Positions 10,477 to 17,932 of a DNA stretch of 64,000 nt are shown here, piece by piece (positions within the stretch are counted from its first letter, which is position 1; each line of letters begins with the position of its first letter). Source of the stretch: Rhizobium sp. AAP43 (GTDB taxonomy: Bacteria; Pseudomonadota; Alphaproteobacteria; Rhizobiales; Rhizobiaceae); the NCBI RefSeq assembly GCF_001296045.1, contig NZ_LJHS01000005.1, positions 496,001 to 560,000 of the forward strand, in the 5' to 3' direction. The translations under genes and the position numbers were made by a program. The notes under the pieces are model-generated. The model saw nothing but the letters and a program-made list of their open reading frames with translations, was not told where the DNA came from and did no database searches.

Positions 10477-11649
10477 TTATTCAGCAGCTGTCTGCAGACC
10501 CTCGCGCGAGCGCTCGAGGCTCGGCTGTAGCTCGACAACGCGGTCGACCAGGCTCAGCGAAGGTGCGGCTTGGCGGGTCGGTGCGGAGAGGAGTGACGGA
10601 ATTGGTGAATTGTTACCTTCCCGAAGCGCCGTCAGCACAACCATGCGCGCTGCAACATCTCCCAAAGCATCGCGCAGGACCCCATCATCTGCTGAAGACG
10701 TGGTATTGAGCAGACGTTCAGTGAGCGTCGACTGGCGATGGCGGATCGTCTGTTCCATCTCGGTTGCGGTCAGCGCGGAAGCTTCCTCGTGGTCGTCGGT
10801 AGCCATGGCGACCTCCTTGATGGACGGCAGTGCAATATTCGCCTCGCGCAAGGCCCGATGGGCGTGGCGAAGCTCAGTGCTGTTGCGCTTCAGCTTGGCC
10901 TTTGTATCGGTGATCTCGCGCAGACGGCGTTCCAGTGCGGAGGCCAAATCGGCCTTCTCCGCAGCATCACGGGCAATGTGATCCTCAAGCCGAAGCACTT
11001 TGTGTTCTTCCTGCGTGAGGCGGAACTCTGCGTCCTTCGCCCGCTTGGCAAGCAGCTTGTGCTCGCGGCGCAGGTCCTCGCGCTCGTCGCGCAGTGCATA
11101 GAGACGGCTCTTGAGGGATTCGATCTCGGTCTCGCGGTTGCTTGCCTCGATGCGCATGTGGTCGATTTCGGTGATCAGGCGACCAATGCGGGACGAGCGC
11201 TCATCCAGCTCGACGTCCTTTTCTACGATGGCCACTTCCAGGCGCTTGATCGTTTCGCGTGCCGTGGTGACGTCCACATCGGCCCGGCGCAGGCGAGAGC
11301 GCACGTCGGCGGCCTCGGTGCTCATGTCCTCGATCTGTGCCTTCAGTTCCTTGTTTTCGGAGAGAAGGCGGCCTGCTTCGCGACCGGTGGACGCGGTCTG
11401 CAAGGTGAGCGCCACAGTCTTTTCCCGCTCGCGGGTTAGATCATGCAGAGTGCGGGCGTTTTCAGCGGCGTAAAGCGCACGAACCATATCCTTCTGCGCC
11501 CGGATTTCCTGCGGGCTCAGCGGCATCGTCGCCTTCAGACGGTTCTCGGTGTAGGCGACGACGCGATTATGAATCGCCGGCGCAAGCAACATCACCAGAA
11601 GTGCCGCTGCCATAAATCCCATTGCAAAAATAAGGGCATATTCAATCAC
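10477..11649 (-). CDS. Membrane-anchored long coiled-coil protein
   Basis: A 390-residue protein with one N-terminal membrane helix (IEYALIFAMGFMAAALLVML) and then a charged helical rod from about residue 45 to 285. The rod is dense in Glu, Arg, Lys and Leu with heptad character, and includes LSENKELKAQIEDMSTEAAD and DEREDLRREHKLLAKRAKD. A Ser/Thr-rich, less ordered tail follows. The architecture suggests a cytoplasmic scaffold tethered to the inner membrane, as seen for polarity or envelope-associated proteins of alphaproteobacteria; function is not known. It is a lone gene on this strand. Confidence 0.82.
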   Translation of the reverse strand: MIEYALIFAMGFMAAALLVMLLAPAIHNRVVAYTENRLKATMPLSPQEIRAQKDMVRALYAAENARTLHDLTREREKTVALTLQTASTGREAGRLLSENKELKAQIEDMSTEAADVRSRLRRADVDVTTARETIKRLEVAIVEKDVELDERSSRIGRLITEIDHMRIEASNRETEIESLKSRLYALRDEREDLRREHKLLAKRAKDAEFRLTQEEHKVLRLEDHIARDAAEKADLASALERRLREITDTKAKLKRNSTELRHAHRALREANIALPSIKEVAMATDDHEEASALTATEMEQTIRHRQSTLTERLLNTTSSADDGVLRDALGDVAARMVVLTALREGNNSPIPSLLSAPTRQAAPSLSLVDRVVELQPSLERSREGLQTAAE

Positions 11650-11822
11650 GACAGGGCCACGGCGTTCGCGTTCAGGTATTAGCGATTATTTAATCATGCG
11701 GCGGGGCTGGTCGCAAGGTCGACCATCACACCCAACCCTGATTCACATATTATGCCTAACGACAGAGCAGAGCGAACTTGCGCGAGGCCTGCAACTCATT
11801 GGCGCATGCAGGCCCCAGAGGA

Positions 11823-12410
11823 TCAGAAGGGGTTCCAGGTCGGTGTCCGGGTGAGCTTGAGGTAGCCTACATTGACCCCAAGGCGGGCACCGACACCCGT
11901 GCGGATCGGCACGAGGAGGACGTCGCGGCTTTTCAGCACGGTCATTCCGACGCCGGCGACGATATAGGCCGAGCCGCTGACGCCGCCGTAGCGGGCATAG
12001 AGCGTTTCGACATTTGGCAGGTCGTAGACCAGCATCATGGCGCGGGTTCCGTTGCCGCCATAGTCAATGCCGAGAGACGGGCCCTGCCAGAAGACATCGT
12101 GCTGGCCGACATTCTTGGTATAGAGCATGCCTTCGCCATAGGTGAGGCCCGCGATCAGGGCGCCGGAGCCTTCCTGGCCGAGAATGTAGCCATTGGGCAG
12201 GCCGTAGCGTTCAAAAGCCTGCTCCAGGACCTTGGCGAGTGCGCCACTCGTTTCGCCGAAGAAACCGTGTCCGGCATCGACGACTTCCTGGACGGTGTAT
12301 TCACCGGCTGCTTCGGCCGGACGCTCGGACATGAAGAGGCCGGTGACGAGCAGGGCGGCCGCGATCAACATATGCGGGACCCGGTAAGAGCGGCGTGGCT
12401 TCTGGCGCAT
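11823..12410 (-). CDS. eipA: Periplasmic DUF1134 protein, EipA-like
   Basis: A 195-residue secreted protein: signal peptide with hydrophobic core LIAAALLVTGLFM ending near AEAAG, then a DUF1134 domain (YTVQEVVDAGHGFFGETSGA through VGVNVGYLKLTR-like C-terminal strands). In Brucella the DUF1134 protein EipA is a periplasmic beta-barrel protein needed for envelope stress resistance and is directly activated by CtrA. ATG 12410 follows a perfect AGGAGG. A candidate CtrA box lies 74-88 bases upstream, and ctrA and chpT are neighbours. Assignment to the family is firm; identity of function with Brucella EipA is inferred. Confidence 0.9.
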   Translation of the reverse strand: MRQKPRRSYRVPHMLIAAALLVTGLFMSERPAEAAGEYTVQEVVDAGHGFFGETSGALAKVLEQAFERYGLPNGYILGQEGSGALIAGLTYGEGMLYTKNVGQHDVFWQGPSLGIDYGGNGTRAMMLVYDLPNVETLYARYGGVSGSAYIVAGVGMTVLKSRDVLLVPIRTGVGARLGVNVGYLKLTRTPTWNPF

Positions 12411-12483
12411 GGTGCCTCCTTTTGGCGCAGCCGAAGACGTTCGGCATCTCGTTTGGGGGTAATCGACCCTAGCGAAGATCATC

Positions 12484-12498
12484 TTAATAATCGGTTTA
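12484..12498. promoter_or_regulatory. Candidate CtrA-binding box between eipA and chpT
   Basis: TTAA-N7-TTTA (TTAATAATCGGTTTA), one mismatch from the TTAA-N7-TTAA consensus, with a following C. It is 74-88 bases upstream of the eipA start and about 100 bases upstream of chpT, so it could serve either gene. Direct CtrA control of eipA is established in Brucella; here it is inferred. Confidence 0.55.
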
Positions 12499-12600
12499 CC
12501 AAATATGGTGTCATTATGGCCGAAGCGAACTCGCTCCGGCCACGATCATGCGCGACAAAGCCGCCGCTCCGCGTTGCCGGGTAAACTTCTGGAGAAGCCT

Positions 12601-13242
12601 ATGGCGAAGAATCCCACTCTCACACTCGCGGGTCCCGACCTTGCAGCCCTGTTGTGCAGCCGCGTCTGCCATGATGTGATCTCGCCGGTCGGCGCTATCA
12701 ACAACGGTCTCGAACTGCTGGATGAGGGCGGCGCCGACAGCGACGCCATGGACCTTATCCGCACCAGTGCGATGAATGCCTCGGTCCGGCTGAAATTTGC
12801 CCGCCTGGCATTTGGCGCTTCTGGCTCCGTCGGCGCGTCGATTGATACGGGCGAAGCCGAGAAGGCCGCCAAGGACTTTGCCGCAGCAGAGAAGAAGACC
12901 GAGGTCACCTGGGAAGGGCCGAGGGCCATCATCCCGAAGAACCGGGTGAAGTTGCTCCTCAATCTCTTCCTTGTCGCCTACGGCGCCATTCCGCGCGGCG
13001 GTTCGCTCGATATCACGCTGGAAAACCCTGAGACAGAGGCGAAGTTCAAGATCGTCGCCAAGGGGCGCATGCTGCGTGTCCCGCCGAAATATCAGGAAAT
13101 TCTGAACGGCCATCTGGAAGAGGCGGTCGATGCGCATTCGATCCAGCCCTATTATACGGTTCTCTTGGCCGATGAATGCGGCATGGAGCTCAAATGCGTC
13201 CAAGGCGAAGGTGAAATCGCCTTCACGGCGGATGTCGTTTGA
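12601..13242 (+). CDS. chpT: Histidine phosphotransferase ChpT
   Basis: The 213-residue protein relays phosphate from the hybrid kinase CckA to CtrA and CpdR in the alphaproteobacterial cell-cycle phosphorelay. The phosphorylated histidine is expected at His24 in SRVCHDVISPVGAINNGLEL. A degenerate ATPase-like C-terminal half follows (NRVKLLLNLFLVAYGAIPRG). Start ATG 12601 is preceded by TGGAGAAG; codons upstream to 12505 look non-coding. The neighbours, a receiver protein and ctrA, match the rhizobial arrangement. No CckA gene is in the window. Confidence 0.95.
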   Translation: MAKNPTLTLAGPDLAALLCSRVCHDVISPVGAINNGLELLDEGGADSDAMDLIRTSAMNASVRLKFARLAFGASGSVGASIDTGEAEKAAKDFAAAEKKTEVTWEGPRAIIPKNRVKLLLNLFLVAYGAIPRGGSLDITLENPETEAKFKIVAKGRMLRVPPKYQEILNGHLEEAVDAHSIQPYYTVLLADECGMELKCVQGEGEIAFTADVV

Positions 13243-13358
13243 TCATCGTGCCATTCCGGGACTGTAAGAGCGCGACGCAGGTAACTTTTCCTTAGTTGCG
13301 GTCCCTTACACTTGGGGCGCGAAGTTATATTTGAGAATTTTTCCAGGAGGAGCAGATC

Positions 13359-13721
13359 ATGAAGCGCTTGATGATCGCCGATGGTTCCGACATCGTCCGC
13401 AAGGTCGGTCGCAAGATCCTGACTGAACTCGGTTTCGACGTGACCGAAGCCTCCTCCGGCCGTGACGCTTTGGGGCGCTGCGAGCGCGAATTGCCAGACA
13501 TCATCATCGTCGATGCCGGCATGGACGATGCCCTGGACTTGATCAGCAATGTTCGCGCCCTGCCGGGCGGCAAGGAAGTCCTGATCTACTATTGCGTGGT
13601 TGAGGCCGAACTGAAGATCATGATGGCGGGCAAGCGTGCCGGCGCCAACGACTTCCTTCTCAAGCCCTTCGACCGGGCCATCCTGACCCGCACCTTTGCC
13701 GACAAGGCGATTGCGGCCTGA
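13359..13721 (+). CDS. Single-domain response regulator with degenerate receiver site
   Basis: A 120-residue stand-alone receiver. Asp52 (IIIVDAGMDD) and Lys102 (LLKPFD) are in the expected phospho-acceptor and lysine positions. However, the usual acidic pair is reduced to one (IADGSD, Asp8 with Gly9), the Met-Pro-Gly turn is absent, and the conserved Thr/Ser is replaced in VLIYYCVV. It follows chpT and precedes convergent ctrA, a position conserved in rhizobia, so a modulating role in the CtrA phosphorelay is plausible. A strong AGGAGGAGC site precedes the ATG and a terminator follows. It is not an obvious CpdR or DivK. Confidence 0.88.
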   Translation: MKRLMIADGSDIVRKVGRKILTELGFDVTEASSGRDALGRCERELPDIIIVDAGMDDALDLISNVRALPGGKEVLIYYCVVEAELKIMMAGKRAGANDFLLKPFDRAILTRTFADKAIAA

Positions 13722-13752
13722 ACGACAGGCGACGAGACGTTCCCAGTTTCAG

Positions 13753-13781
13753 AAGGGCGGTGCTTCGGCATCGCCCTTTTT
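13753..13781 (+). terminator. Intrinsic terminator
   Basis: Stem AAGGGCGGTGC / GCATCGCCCTT with a TTCG tetraloop and T-run, 31 bases after the stop codon of the receiver gene. Confidence 0.88.
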
Positions 13782-13837
13782 CATTGTGAGCGACGCATGT
13801 CTCCGGCTTGGGCGGTCTTTCTCGTCTCCTGAAACGG

Positions 13838-13859
13838 AAAAACCCGCGCAGGGCGCGGG
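13838..13859 (-). terminator. Intrinsic terminator of ctrA
   Basis: On the minus strand, CCCGCGC (13859-13853) pairs with GCGCGGG (13849-13843) around a 3-base loop and is followed by five T. It lies 29 bases past the ctrA stop. Confidence 0.85.
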
Positions 13860-13887
13860 CTATCCAGATCGGCAGGGGAAAATGCGG

Positions 13888-14589
13888 TCAGGCCGTTTCC
13901 ATATATTCCGAGCTATCGGGCTCGCGCAGCACGTAACCTCTGCCCCAGACCGTTTCGATGTAGTTTGCGCCGCCGGCTGCGTTTGCGAGCTTCTTGCGAA
14001 GCTTACAGATGAAGACGTCGATGATCTTGAGTTCAGGCTCGTCCATGCCACCGTAAAGATGGTTCAGGAACATTTCCTTGGTCAGTGTCGTGCCCTTGCG
14101 CAGCGAAAGCAGCTCGAGCATCTGGTATTCCTTGCCGGTCAGATGGACCCGCTGGCCCCCCACTTCGACGGTCTTGGCGTCGAGGTTGACGATCAGTTCA
14201 CCGGTGATGATGATCGACTGGGCATGGCCCTTGGAGCGGCGCACGATCGCATGAATGCGGGCTACGAGCTCGTCCTTGTGGAACGGCTTGGTCATGTAGT
14301 CGTCAGCGCCGAAGCCCAGGCCGCGAACCTTGTCCTCGATGCCGGCCATGCCGGAGAGGATGAGGATCGGTGTCTTTACCTTCGACAGGCGGAGTGTGCG
14401 CAGCACCTCGTAGCCGGACATGTCGGGCAGGTTCAGATCGAGCAGAATAATATCGTAGTCGTAGAGCTTTCCGAGATCGACGCCTTCTTCACCAAGGTCG
14501 GTCGTATAGACGTTGAAGCTCTCCGACTTCAGCATCAATTCGATGCTCTGAGCCGTCGCGCTATCGTCTTCAATGAGTAGAACCCGCAT
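13888..14589 (-). CDS. ctrA: Cell-cycle master response regulator CtrA
   Basis: The 233-residue OmpR-family regulator has an intact receiver: acidic pair in LLIEDDSA, phospho-acceptor Asp51 in [13 protein letters not shown], and Lys in [10 protein letters not shown]. The winged-helix DNA-binding domain includes [20 protein letters not shown] and ends [14 protein letters not shown]. CtrA binds TTAA-N7-TTAA sites to control replication, division and flagellar genes. ATG 14589 is preceded by AGGGGATAAAT; eight further upstream codons to 14613 are unlikely. The 436-base upstream region has five GANTC sites, consistent with CcrM-sensitive transcription as in Caulobacter. Confidence 0.98.
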   Translation of the reverse strand: MRVLLIEDDSATAQSIELMLKSESFNVYTTDLGEEGVDLGKLYDYDIILLDLNLPDMSGYEVLRTLRLSKVKTPILILSGMAGIEDKVRGLGFGADDYMTKPFHKDELVARIHAIVRRSKGHAQSIIITGELIVNLDAKTVEVGGQRVHLTGKEYQMLELLSLRKGTTLTKEMFLNHLYGGMDEPELKIIDVFICKLRKKLANAAGGANYIETVWGRGYVLREPDSSEYMETA

Positions 14590-15025
14590 ATTTATCCCCT
14601 TTACCGCCGCCAAAAAAGGTCGAGTTGGCCCCCTACGCGATACGGATCCAGTCGTTGCCTGATTTGAAGGCTGCCATCAATTGGTTAACAAATTCTAATT
14701 CCCTCTGGCAAGGGCACTGAACTTATTAAGCAAAGATTTTAGCCTCCTGATTCTCAATGTCTTTTGGTCATCGCCACAGCTGAATCAGTGTCTCAGGGAA
14801 ACCCCGTAACCGATTCATTTGACTCGTCATTGTCATGAGCTCTTTTGGGGCTCTGGCATTTACTGACCCTTAAGTGATCGGCTTTATCATTAACGATGCC
14901 CGTAAACGAAAGGTTACCAAAGGTAGGTTTTCGTTAACGCCGCGGACTTTTTTTGGACGAATCGGTTGGCGGGTGTGTTGAGTAGCAAGTGTGGCGGGGG
15001 GTCTCGCATCACGGGAGTATTGCGT
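14590..15025. promoter_or_regulatory. ctrA-fliJ divergent control region with GANTC cluster
   Basis: This gene-free region separates ctrA (minus) from fliJ (plus). It holds five GANTC sites, at 14749, 14782, 14812, 14821 and 14959, where about one would be expected by chance. It is also richer in A/T than the flanking genes, with several TTAAC half-sites such as those near 14686 and 14893. No full TTAA-N7-TTAA match was found. I see no coding sequence in it. Confidence 0.7.
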
Positions 15026-15376
15026 ATGAAGTCGCGTGAGAGCCTGGTACGCCTGAAGGGTTTTCAGGTAACCGAAAAGCGTCGGCAGTTGCAGCAGTTG
15101 CAGTCTATGATGGCGGAATTCGAACGGATGGCGGGTGAGCTTGAAGCTCAGATCGGCATCGAGGAGAAAAAATCCGGCATTACCGATCAGAACCATTTCG
15201 CCTATCCGACCTTCGCAAAGGCAGCACGCCAGCGCGCAGACAATCTCCAGGTCTCGATCCGGGAATTGAAGGTCCAGCAGGAAGCCGCCGAGCTTGCGCT
15301 GGAAGAGGCGGAATCCGAATACCAGAAGGCAGCAGCGCTCGAAGAGCGTGATGGAAACATGCGCGCCCGGGCCTGA
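15026..15376 (+). CDS. fliJ: FliJ-like flagellar export protein
   Basis: The 116-residue product is almost entirely helical and coiled-coil (KGFQVTEKRRQLQQLQSMMA; LALEEAESEYQKAAALEERD), the form of FliJ, the stalk protein that couples the FliI ATPase to the flagellar export gate. Start ATG 15026 follows ACGGGAGTATTGCGT; codons from 14966 lie in the promoter. In related rhizobia fliJ sits near ctrA. No fliI or other flagellar gene lies in the window, so this identification relies on structure and position. Confidence 0.8.
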   Translation: MKSRESLVRLKGFQVTEKRRQLQQLQSMMAEFERMAGELEAQIGIEEKKSGITDQNHFAYPTFAKAARQRADNLQVSIRELKVQQEAAELALEEAESEYQKAAALEERDGNMRARA

Positions 15377-15410
15377 TCGCCCGGACCTGCAGACTGAAAG
15401 TCTATAGAAC

Positions 15411-15441
15411 AAGGTGGTCGCGGAGGTCCTGCGACCACCTT
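15411..15441. terminator. Bidirectional hairpin terminator
   Basis: Stem AAGGTGGTCGC / GCGACCACCTT (11 base pairs) with a 9-base loop, followed on the plus strand by GATTTGTTTT. It lies between convergent fliJ and the GNAT gene. Confidence 0.8.
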
Positions 15442-15473
15442 GATTTGTTTTGAGGCAGCCTCTCTTTTCCGAT

Positions 15474-15761
15474 TTATTGGCTCAGCACATCCTGCCAGTC
15501 GGCATTGCGAGCCATCTGCGCCTTCATGAAGGGGCAGAGCGGAATGATCTTCCAGCCGCCTTCACGTGCCTTGTCCACCGCGTGCCGGGCCAGGGCCTGG
15601 CCGACACCCAGACCGCGCAACGTATCGGGTACGCCGGTGTGGTCGATGATGATCAGAGTGGCAGAGGCGCGGGAATAGGTCATTTCAGCGATCCCATCCT
15701 TGCCGTCGACGCTGGCCAGATAACGGCCGCCGGATGGGCCGGTTTCTTCGGTGATCTGCAT
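15474..15761 (-). CDS. Small GNAT-like N-acetyltransferase (NATD1 type)
   Basis: A 95-residue protein of the short GCN5-related class. The acetyl-CoA loop is seen as LRGLGVGQALARHAVDKARE, preceded by IIDHTGVPDTLRG and followed by IIPLCPFMKAQMA, a pattern of the NATD1/YjdJ-like family, where a C-terminal cysteine and a short sheet complete a minimal acetyltransferase. Substrate is not known. It is divergent from the PqiA-like gene and convergent with fliJ. Confidence 0.88.
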   Translation of the reverse strand: MQITEETGPSGGRYLASVDGKDGIAEMTYSRASATLIIIDHTGVPDTLRGLGVGQALARHAVDKAREGGWKIIPLCPFMKAQMARNADWQDVLSQ

Positions 15762-15883
15762 GTGACGTTCTCCTGTTGTCCGCGGGCCTTGCTGTGCTTA
15801 GCATTGCCCGAACGCCGACAACAATTCCGCGATCGCATGACAATGCGTCAACGCCGGAGGCGGTAATCCCACGGAGATCCGGT

Positions 15884-16333
15884 TTGAATATCTGGCTGAA
15901 GGCAATCCTTCTCGTTCTCGCGAGCATGTTTCTGGCTCTCGGGATCGTTCTGCCGCTGATGCGTTTTCAAAGTTTTTATGTGTTTTCCACAGATGCGTCG
16001 CTGGCCGAGATCATCAGCAGTCTTTGGCGCGACGGGGATCCGGTTCTGGCTTTGGTTGTCGGGCTGGTTTCGGTCGTTTTTCCCCTGATGAAACTGCTGC
16101 TCGTCTCGGCAGAGCATCTCGCCGGGCCGGAGCCGGGGAGGGTGCATAGCGCGGGGTTGGCACGGATTGTGCCGATCCTGTCGCGATGGTCGATGATGGA
16201 TGTGCTGCTGGTGGCGATCGTTATCTTTGCGGCGAAGACCGGTGGTTTCGCCGAGGCATTCACCCAGCCCGGCTTGTGGTTCTATGCCGCTTCAAGCCTG
16301 ATCGTCGTGTGGCTTCATCACATGCCGCGCTAA
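15884..16333 (+). CDS. PqiA-like (paraquat-inducible protein A family) membrane protein
   Basis: About four membrane helices are present, the first as LKAILLVLASMFLALGIVLPL, with the family stretches IISSLWRDGDPVLALVVGLVSV and RWSMMDVLLVAIVIF. PqiA proteins are inner-membrane parts of lipid-trafficking systems; single-domain versions of this size are common in alphaproteobacteria. The TTG at 15884 is preceded by GGAGATCC and gives 149 residues. The frame is open up to a TTG at 15776, which would add 36 hydrophilic residues in the likely promoter, so the start is uncertain. No PqiB/MCE gene is adjacent. Confidence 0.8.
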   Translation: MNIWLKAILLVLASMFLALGIVLPLMRFQSFYVFSTDASLAEIISSLWRDGDPVLALVVGLVSVVFPLMKLLLVSAEHLAGPEPGRVHSAGLARIVPILSRWSMMDVLLVAIVIFAAKTGGFAEAFTQPGLWFYAASSLIVVWLHHMPR

Positions 16334-16461
16334 TCGTCGGAGCTGGTTCACCTGGAACGGCATAGCCAAAAGAGACCGGCGGACAAAGGTCTGCCGATCC
16401 CTCAAAAACTGTGGGTCTTGCTGAAATAATTTGCCGGTGCCCGAGGGCGGCCGTCTATCAA

Positions 16462-16737
16462 TTAATGGCGGTATTGCTGAATTCTGGTGGTGCGCAGGCC
16501 GGGCAGGCCGTGATCGTTGATGGAGGACTGCCAGGAGAGGAACTCTTCGACCGTCAACGTGTAGCGTTCGCAGGCTTCTTCCAAGCTCAAAAGGCCACCG
16601 CGCACAGCCGCGACAACCTCAGCCTTCCGGCGGATCACCCAGCGGCGCGTATTGGCCGGCGGAAGATCGGCAATCGTAAGGGGGCTGCCATCGGGGCCGA
16701 TGACATATTTTACTCGGGGTCGGATCATTTCGGTCAT
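16462..16737 (-). CDS. sciP: SciP-like CtrA inhibitor (DUF1153)
   Basis: The 91-residue protein matches the small helix-turn-helix family DUF1153: PRVKYVIGPDGSPLTIADLP, RRWVIRRKAEVVAAVRGGLL and EEACERYTLTVEEFLSWQ. In Caulobacter SciP binds CtrA and blocks its activation of target promoters in newborn cells. Start ATG 16737 is preceded by GAGAG. A candidate CtrA box lies 54-68 bases upstream, fitting the known feedback in which CtrA drives sciP. Its location close to ctrA and chpT supports the assignment. Confidence 0.93.
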   Translation of the reverse strand: MTEMIRPRVKYVIGPDGSPLTIADLPPANTRRWVIRRKAEVVAAVRGGLLSLEEACERYTLTVEEFLSWQSSINDHGLPGLRTTRIQQYRH

Positions 16738-17146
16738 TGGACTCTCTATACATACTCAAGACCACACTCCCTCATGCTACCCCCGATGCTTTAAAATTTG
16801 CCTAAGCCCATTGTAAGCATTTGATAATACTTTTCCGTTCTAGCACATACGCATATTCGCCCTCAGCCCATGACACGGCTGCCTTCCTTTGCGTAAAGTT
16901 GCGGCATTTGCATAGGAGTTATGCTCGGTTGCAGGCTACTCGCGCCTTTGGTTTTGTGCGATTTGGCGCCCAGCATTTTCGGAGTTGCTGAAGCAAGCGC
17001 CGATTTTTTATCCGGGCAGTGGCGTTAACTTGGTCGTGTCGCAAGATCGGCGACAGGCCCGGTTGTTATCTGTCCCGATGTGGAACGATACCGTATTCAC
17101 GCGAAGCATTGTCCGCCCGGGTGTTAACCCGGTCGAAAGGAGTCCC
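16738..17146. promoter_or_regulatory. Divergent control region of sciP and the LuxR-type gene
   Basis: This 409-base stretch has no convincing gene. It is clearly A/T-richer than its surroundings between about 16780 and 16870. A candidate CtrA box (TTAAAATTTGCCTAA, 16791-16805) sits near sciP. Two TTAAC motifs occur near 17025 and 17123 on the LuxR side. An open frame runs from 16985 into the LuxR gene but its first 54 codons lack coding character. Confidence 0.6.
16791..16805 (-). promoter_or_regulatory. Candidate CtrA box upstream of sciP
   Basis: TTAA-N7-CTAA on the plus strand (TTAG-N7-TTAA on the minus), one mismatch from consensus. It is 54-68 bases before the sciP start codon. CtrA activation of sciP is known in Caulobacter; binding here is inferred. 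Confidence 0.55.
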
Positions 17147-17890
17147 ATGTTCAGGCCGACAGACATCATTCGTCAGCGCATTCATTCGGATATCGACGAG
17201 GCTTCGCTGCCAGAGCGGGCGGCCACTGCCGAGTGGCTCGAAGGCGAGTTGGCAGCGCTCGGACGCCGTTTTGGCTTCGATCACTGTCTTCTGACGCAGT
17301 TTCCGCAGGGTGATGGACCGGAGTTCTCGGCAAATCTGATCGCGACCACTTGGCCTGAAGCGTTAAAGCTCGCCTATGCCGAAGCCGAGGTTTTTGCCGT
17401 TTCGCATCTGGTAACGACGTTTCGGCAGACGATTCTGCCCGTCTTTTTCGCAGCCAATCCTCTTTTCGGCTCTGCCAATGCAGAAACGCGTGGTCAATTG
17501 CTGTCGCTGTTTATCGAAAACGGCATTGCCGAGAGTTTCGGGCTTTTGCTGCGCGATCGTCATCTGACGCAGTATATCCTTCTCCTTTCTGGTCGGGTGA
17601 CGGCGCCAGCGCGCGACGATATCGCGCTGCTGCAGTTGTCGGCAATGGAGCTGATTGAAGCACGGGCCGAATTGCTTGTGCCTCAGCTCGGGCCGAAGGA
17701 AAAACTGTCTGCACGCGAACTGGAATGTCTGCGCTGGTCGGCTGCCGGCAAAAGCAGCGATGAAATTGCCATTATCCTCGATATTTCGAGCCATACCGTG
17801 ATCAGCTATCTGAAGAGCGCGATGCGCAAGCTGGAAGCAGTCAACCGCATGCAGGCCGTCGCGCGTGCCTGCCGTTACAATCTGCTCTAA
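17147..17890 (+). CDS. Solo LuxR-family transcriptional regulator
   Basis: The 247-residue protein has an N-terminal autoinducer-binding-like domain and a C-terminal GerE/LuxR helix-turn-helix (LSARELECLRWSAAGKSSDE, then ILDISSHTVISYLKSAMRKL). The acidic residue that anchors acyl-homoserine lactones in classic LuxR proteins is not seen at its expected place (AEAEVFAVSHLVTTF), and no luxI is nearby, so it may respond to another ligand or none. ATG 17147 is preceded by GAAAGGAG. It is divergent from sciP. Related solo LuxR proteins near ctrA occur in other rhizobia. Confidence 0.9.
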   Translation: MFRPTDIIRQRIHSDIDEASLPERAATAEWLEGELAALGRRFGFDHCLLTQFPQGDGPEFSANLIATTWPEALKLAYAEAEVFAVSHLVTTFRQTILPVFFAANPLFGSANAETRGQLLSLFIENGIAESFGLLLRDRHLTQYILLLSGRVTAPARDDIALLQLSAMELIEARAELLVPQLGPKEKLSARELECLRWSAAGKSSDEIAIILDISSHTVISYLKSAMRKLEAVNRMQAVARACRYNLL

Positions 17891-17899
17891 TGGGAGCGT

Positions 17900-17925
17900 G
17901 GAGCCCGTTTTGCTGGACGGGCTCC
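17900..17925. terminator. Hairpin between convergent genes
   Basis: Stem GGAGCCCGT / ACGGGCTCC (9 base pairs) with an 8-base loop, between the LuxR-type gene and the DUF2793 gene. No T-run follows, so terminator activity is tentative. Confidence 0.5.
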
Positions 17926-17932
17926 GATCGTG

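Noticed and set aside
14680-14940. Full CtrA box in the ctrA promoter
   Set aside because: TTAAC half-sites are present, but spacing to a second half-site is 6 or 8 instead of 7, so none is called.
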